This document shows positions 6,649-9,122 of a stretch of 9,122 bases of DNA, piece after piece. The notes below the pieces were generated by a model. The model was not told where the DNA came from. It searched no databases and saw only the letters and a program-made list of their open reading frames with translations. The DNA is taken from assembly GCA_964490935.1 (NCBI GenBank), contig CAZBEO010000122.1, positions 1-9,122 of the forward strand. Direction: 5' to 3'. Positions within the stretch are counted from its first letter, which is position 1. The number at the start of each line of letters is the position of its first letter. The position numbers and the translations under genes are program-made. Source of the stretch: JAQVYB01 sp964490935. Its GTDB lineage: Bacteria; Verrucomicrobiota; Kiritimatiellia; RZYC01.

Positions 6649-7024
6649 AGTGCCCCTTTATGCGCTTAGTCCATTTCTTGTCGAGCAACGCATGAAAGAA
6701 AGCAAGCATGCCTTCCGGGGAGACTTTGTTCGGACTGGTGATATCTATTGTCGCACCGTGCATATCTGGCATGGACTCATCCTCGTCACAGCCCATCCAC
6801 TTCCGGTAAAACTCGGGGGACTCCCATCCAAAATTGATTGTGGCTACGTGGTTACCATCGTGCATAACCTGAATCATTGTCTTCCTGCAATCGCAATCGG
6901 GATCGCTGCAATACATATCAACAAATGTGTAGTCACCATCCGGCAGGTGTGGACTCTTTCTCAGTCCTACGGTGCGAACCCGATGCGCGTCGCCGATTAT
7001 TTCACCTGCAGGCAAAAATTCCAT
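6566..7024 (-). CDS. Small Cys-motif protein (SEC-C-associated type), probably 3'-truncated
   Basis: A 152-aa protein with a cysteine cluster YCSDPDCDCR (Cys39, Cys44, Cys46), then GWESPEFYRKWMG (67-78) and RIKGHY (121-126). By memory this pattern belongs to small proteins often found next to or fused to SEC-C zinc motifs; function is unknown and the family call is tentative. The ATG at 7024 follows an AGAGGAAA ribosome binding site. From about residue 127 on (FFIKQSV to the end) the codons lie inside the 109-bp repeat, so the native C-terminus was probably replaced, perhaps with loss of a downstream domain. It starts 86 nt after the glycosylase gene ends, on the same strand, and may be co-transcribed. 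It may be a decaying gene. Confidence 0.7.
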   Translation of the reverse strand: MEFLPAGEIIGDAHRVRTVGLRKSPHLPDGDYTFVDMYCSDPDCDCRKTMIQVMHDGNHVATINFGWESPEFYRKWMGCDEDESMPDMHGATIDITSPNKVSPEGMLAFFHALLDKKWTKRIKGHYSFFIKQSVMISWSMSQRSGLICAIGF

Positions 7025-7110
7025 GATACCGTTTCCTCTTATTACATGCGCCGGACGCCCACCTCATTTTCGGCGCAAAGCGACGTAAAATGCAGGCGGT
7101 TGTTGGCCAC

Positions 7111-7866
7111 TCACTTGATACCTTTTGCAGTCGGACATAAGTCCTTCATGTAGCATTTCCCACACTCGGGTCCCCGCGGTTTGCACCACTTCCGCCCAAT
7201 TTCCCAACTCGGCAAGTCCATCATTCCAGGGAATTCCGGATACAGTGCCTTTGCCTTGTAGATCACCTGTTCCACTGTGGCATCGGCGCCGCAAAGGCCA
7301 AGGCGTCCAAAGACTCGGCGGACGTGCACGTCCGCCGAGATATCGATCGCGAAGTAGTCCGCGAACGGAATCTTGAACTCTCGCGCAAGGATGTTGGCGG
7401 CCATGTTCCCGATTTTTGGGCCGACACCGTCGAACTCCAGAAAACGATAGACAACTTCTGCACTGGACGGCCGACCAGCCCAAATGCGAGCGGCTTCTCC
7501 CGCGTAGTTCTGGTTGATCCGTTGTACCGCTGAATGGAAGTTGCCGGCCATTGTGTCAACGAAACGGTGAAGGGGTTCCGGTTCAGCCATGAGGCGATTC
7601 ACGTCTGTCCGCGAGAGTGCGCCGAGTGCCTCCATTGAGAACCCATCAATCTTCTCCGAAATTTGGTATGGAATGATCCAAGCCTTTTCGGCCTTGATCT
7701 GGCGATCCATGACACATGCGAGAACAAACGCATGCGGGTGACTTGTCAAATCGTTCAGCAAGTTGTCCGCCTGCTGCACCTTGGTGAACTCAACCAGTTG
7801 CTTGGGTGCAGAGAATAGCGTCTGCCCGTGCTCAACCAGCCTGTCGCGTATCGGCTTCTCATTCAT
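7111..7866 (-). CDS. Endonuclease III-like HhH-GPD DNA glycosylase with 4Fe-4S cluster
   Basis: Likely base-excision-repair glycosylase/AP lyase acting on damaged pyrimidines or mismatches. In the 251-aa protein the helix-hairpin-helix is FLEFDGVGPKIGNMA (142-156), with Lys151 in the place of the endonuclease III catalytic lysine. The conserved aspartate is Asp179 in ADVHVRR. The C-terminal cluster C-x6-C-x2-C-x5-C (Cys228, 235, 238, 244) is perfect for a 4Fe-4S loop. It is about 40 residues longer than E. coli Nth (211 aa), mostly from an extra N-terminal segment, and is clearly diverged from the housekeeping enzyme, so the substrate is uncertain. The ATG at 7866 has a GAGGG ribosome binding site with good spacing. 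It sits in the accessory block between the toxin-antitoxin pair and the Cys-motif gene. Confidence 0.88.
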   Translation of the reverse strand: MNEKPIRDRLVEHGQTLFSAPKQLVEFTKVQQADNLLNDLTSHPHAFVLACVMDRQIKAEKAWIIPYQISEKIDGFSMEALGALSRTDVNRLMAEPEPLHRFVDTMAGNFHSAVQRINQNYAGEAARIWAGRPSSAEVVYRFLEFDGVGPKIGNMAANILAREFKIPFADYFAIDISADVHVRRVFGRLGLCGADATVEQVIYKAKALYPEFPGMMDLPSWEIGRKWCKPRGPECGKCYMKDLCPTAKGIK

Positions 7867-7867
7867 T

Positions 7868-7963
7868 CTAGCCCTCTTCGTGCCACGGCTCTACCTGCGC
7901 CTTCAGCCACTTCAATTGTTGCCCAATTCTCCATCGATCAAATCGCGTATAAAAGGCTAACAT
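7868..7963 (-). CDS. Possible 31-aa upstream ORF of the glycosylase gene
   Basis: An ATG at 7963 opens a 31-codon frame (MLAFYTRFDRW... ending EPWHEEG). Its stop TAG is 1 nt before the ATG of the glycosylase gene, and the glycosylase ribosome binding site lies in its last codons. The placement would allow translational coupling. No good ribosome binding site is seen for the ORF itself, and it has no recognised family. The frame extends further upstream to 8059, but that part runs through a repeat. It may simply be leader sequence. Confidence 0.2.
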   Translation of the reverse strand: MLAFYTRFDRWRIGQQLKWLKAQVEPWHEEG

Positions 7964-8007
7964 GGTGCCGAAGCAAAGGCTATTTGTATATTTTCCGCTC
8001 TTTCGGA

Positions 8008-8027
8008 GAACGTTCGGAATCACCGGC
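8008..8027 (+). repeat. 20-bp direct repeat flanking the toxin-antitoxin pair, copy 1
   Basis: Exact 20-base match to 8727-8746, beginning GAACGTTCGG and ending ATCACCGGC. It lies 49 bp beyond the 3' end of the antitoxin gene. Only the 20 bp is exact; loose similarity extends a few bases upstream. Probably an intergenic repeat family; function unknown. Confidence 0.65.
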
Positions 8028-8075
8028 GCACCCTTGAGGCGCGTACGCGTGGAGCGCATGGTTCGCTATTCTTTT

Positions 8076-8378
8076 CTAGGCCAAGGAACGCACATGAACC
8101 TCGCGGCGCAATTTTTCTCCAAACTGATCTTCCTCTTTAGCAAGATCAAAATGCGACTGAAGGTTAAGCCAAAAATGTGGTGAAATGCCAAAATAACGGC
8201 CTAGCCGAAGTGCCGTGTTGGCAGTAATGCTCCTCCCGCCATGAACGATTTCATTAATACGTCGAGGGGGGACACCTATGTCCTTGGCAAGGCGATACTG
8301 CGAAATGTTCATGGGCTTAAGAAAATCTTCCATGAGTATTTCGCCTGGATTAATAGGGGGTATTTTGTTTTTTTTCAT
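8076..8378 (-). CDS. higA: HigA-family antitoxin
   Basis: DNA-binding antitoxin of a type II toxin-antitoxin system: it would neutralise HigB by direct binding and repress the operon. The 100-aa protein has the expected INPGEILMEDFL start (9-20), and then an XRE-type helix-turn-helix at about 25-64 (ISQYRLAKDIGVPPRRINEI, GRSITANTALRLGRYFG). It ends with the PHFWLNLQSHFDL block characteristic of HigA/VapI proteins. The ATG at 8378 follows an AGGAG ribosome binding site with short spacing. It starts 9 nt after the toxin stop, giving the toxin-first order typical of higBA. The locus looks A+T-richer than its neighbours, consistent with transfer. Confidence 0.93.
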   Translation of the reverse strand: MKKNKIPPINPGEILMEDFLKPMNISQYRLAKDIGVPPRRINEIVHGGRSITANTALRLGRYFGISPHFWLNLQSHFDLAKEEDQFGEKLRREVHVRSLA

Positions 8379-8387
8379 CTTTGACTC

Positions 8388-8669
8388 CTAATGGTAATCA
8401 ATAATCTCTACATCATACGCATGGCCGTCAAACCACCGAAAACAAATGCGCCATTGGTCATTTATCCTGATACTGTGCAGTCCTGATCGATTCCCAGCAA
8501 GCGCCTCCAAACGATTTCCAGGAGGCACTCGTAAACTGCCTATATCTGGTGCCGCGTCAATCATCCAAAGCTTTCGCATGGCTACTCGTTGTATGTCACG
8601 GGATAACCTTCGGACATATTCTTGTTTGAATATCCTTTCAGTATCCTTGCAACGAAATGTCTTAATCAT
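8388..8669 (-). CDS. higB: HigB-family toxin (RelE/HigB-type mRNA interferase)
   Basis: Toxin of a type II system that would cleave mRNA on the ribosome. The 93-aa protein from the ATG at 8669 starts MIKTFRCKDTERIF and carries the family hallmark NRLEALAGNRSGLHSIRIN (52-70) followed by DQWRICFRW (71-79) and DVEIIDYH at the C-terminus. These contain the basic and aromatic residues expected of the RelE-like fold. A TTG codon one triplet upstream is also in frame, but the family N-terminus favours the ATG. No Shine-Dalgarno precedes it, and promoter-like hexamers lie almost against the start, so the mRNA may be leaderless. No inactivating change is visible. Confidence 0.93.
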   Translation of the reverse strand: MIKTFRCKDTERIFKQEYVRRLSRDIQRVAMRKLWMIDAAPDIGSLRVPPGNRLEALAGNRSGLHSIRINDQWRICFRWFDGHAYDVEIIDYH

Positions 8670-8671
8670 CA

Positions 8672-8704
8672 ATTATACATAGCGAGACGCGTTAATAACG
8701 TCAA
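8672..8704 (-). promoter_or_regulatory. Putative higBA promoter/operator
   Basis: On the - strand TTGACG (8704-8699) could be a -35. The perfect -10 TATAAT (8677-8672) lies 21 nt away, which is too far for an ideal promoter. TATGTA (8681-8676) lies at 17 nt but matches consensus poorly. An 11-bp palindrome CGTTA-A-TAACG (8690-8700) sits between them and is a candidate HigA operator. Assignment is by pattern and position only. Confidence 0.4.
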
Positions 8705-8726
8705 GCGGTATTATGTTTGTCCGGGC

Positions 8727-8746
8727 GAACGTTCGGAATCACCGGC
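8727..8746 (+). repeat. 20-bp direct repeat flanking the toxin-antitoxin pair, copy 2
   Basis: Exact second copy of 8008-8027 in the same orientation, 58 bp beyond the higB start. In this copy the first bases extend to a perfect 10-bp palindrome CGAACGTTCG (8726-8735). The two copies bracket the whole higBA locus with its promoter. Confidence 0.65.
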
Positions 8747-8901
8747 AAAAATTTTGCGGCCTGTGGACTTTGCTTTCACCAAAAAACGTTACTCCGCAAA
8801 ACGTTGTCAGTGATTTTCCTGGTTCGGGAATTATTCTCTTTAACGCTTTCTCAACTCGCTGTGAGGTGCTGCGAGGGAAGGCTTGCGAAGCCCAAAAATC
8901 C
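8747..8901. other. Gene-free spacer
   Basis: No convincing coding frame: the + strand frames here lack ribosome binding sites and run through repeats. One small hairpin is visible, GGCTT (8880-8884) and AAGCC (8888-8892) around a 3-nt GCG loop. Nothing else could be supported. Confidence 0.5.
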
Positions 8902-8938
8902 CCTTATATTCTATTTAATGGGTGACCCCGTATCCCCC
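8902..8938 (+). repeat. Short A+T-cored repeat, copy 2
   Basis: Related to 5560-5595, sharing CCTTAT, CTATTTAA and TGACCC blocks in the same order. Here it is fully intergenic and ends in a C-run (TATCCCCC). A weak call because of its length. Confidence 0.4.
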
Positions 8939-8953
8939 TCAAATGGCATTAAT

Positions 8954-9056
8954 GGAGGGCGTCGGGCTCCGACGCCTTGTGTGCGAGAAGTCACTCCGAC
9001 GTAGGGATGTTTTGTCAGTTGAGGTGCGCGGGGCGCGCACCGTCCAGGGAAGAGGG
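8954..9056 (-). repeat. Two-hairpin intergenic element, copy 2 (inverted)
   Basis: Reverse-complement relative of 150-272. Read on the - strand it has the CTCTTCCCTGGACGG lead, then hairpin A with arms GGTGCGCG and CGCGCACC (9023-9030 and 9034-9041, 3-nt loop). The conserved CAAAACATCCCTACGTCGGAGTG-like middle follows, then hairpin B (8958-8965 and 8969-8976, arms GGCGTCGG and CCGACGCC, 3-nt loop). Compared with copy 1, hairpin A has a C-G to T-A pair change that keeps the stem. The distance between hairpins is 46 nt here and 67 nt in copy 1. Confidence 0.7.
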
Positions 9057-9093
9057 AAATGGCACGACATCCGCTACGAGGTGAATGAAGTGG

Positions 9094-9112
9094 CGTGGAC
9101 TTCCAGTCCGCG
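9094..9112. repeat. Additional 8-3-8 hairpin
   Basis: CGTGGACT (9094-9101) pairs with AGTCCGCG (9105-9112) around a TCC loop, with one G-T wobble. It has the same 8-bp/3-nt/8-bp geometry as the hairpins at 8958-8976 and 9023-9041 and lies at a similar spacing from them, so it probably belongs to the same kind of array. It is cut off from further context by the window end. Confidence 0.5.
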
Positions 9113-9122
9113 ATCTTTTCAA

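Noticed and set aside
6599..7153. 184-codon + strand frame opposite the Cys-motif gene
   Set aside because: Antisense; the - strand frame has a ribosome binding site and a cysteine cluster, this one has neither.
8008..8746. Integron cassette (toxin-antitoxin pair between attC sites)
   Set aside because: The 20-bp repeats do not contain the expected GTTRRRY/RYYYAAC core pair, and no integrase is in the window.

Overview
The window (9,122 bp) reads as a chromosomal stretch from a Gram-negative, outer-membrane-bearing bacterium. A lipid A acyltransferase, a lipoprotein and Sec-type signal peptides support this. The mix of genes and the many GC-rich palindromic intergenic repeats would fit an environmental PVC-type lineage (Kiritimatiellota, Lentisphaerota or Verrucomicrobiota). 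That assignment is an inference from style; no marker gene in the window proves it.

Layout: 1-457 holds no convincing gene but a dense array of short hairpin repeats: three 41-nt units and one two-hairpin element. On the + strand, 458-2214 is a two-gene operon: a phenylacetate-CoA ligase family enzyme (PaaK) and a tandem-ACT-domain protein, probably an aryl-acid/amino-acid activation enzyme and a ligand-sensing partner. Convergent to it on the - strand (3893-2223) is an operon of an exported subtilisin-family (S8) protease with an unusual STN-like N-terminal domain, followed by a 61-aa lipoprotein. Divergent from the protease, 3993-5273 encodes an exported, low-complexity Ser/Gly/Arg/Glu-rich protein of unknown function. 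Next, on the - strand, is a lipid A late acyltransferase (LpxL/HtrB family, 6453-5569) with a good sigma70-type promoter. It lies between two direct copies of a ~109-bp repeat that has 11-bp terminal inverted repeats.

The right part (6566-8669) is accessory in character, all on the - strand: a HigB/HigA toxin-antitoxin pair, an endonuclease III-like HhH-GPD DNA glycosylase with an intact 4Fe-4S motif, and a small cysteine-motif protein whose C-terminus is encoded by the second copy of the 109-bp repeat. The toxin-antitoxin pair is flanked by two exact 20-bp direct repeats. The last ~440 bp holds no gene but several repeats, including an inverted copy of the two-hairpin element seen at the left end.

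The most unusual signal is the repeat landscape. At least four repeat families lie between genes. One has stems that covary between copies while keeping an 8-bp/3-nt/8-bp hairpin geometry. Repeats also supply stop codons or C-terminal codons to neighbouring genes. No complete transposase, CRISPR array, tRNA or rRNA is visible.
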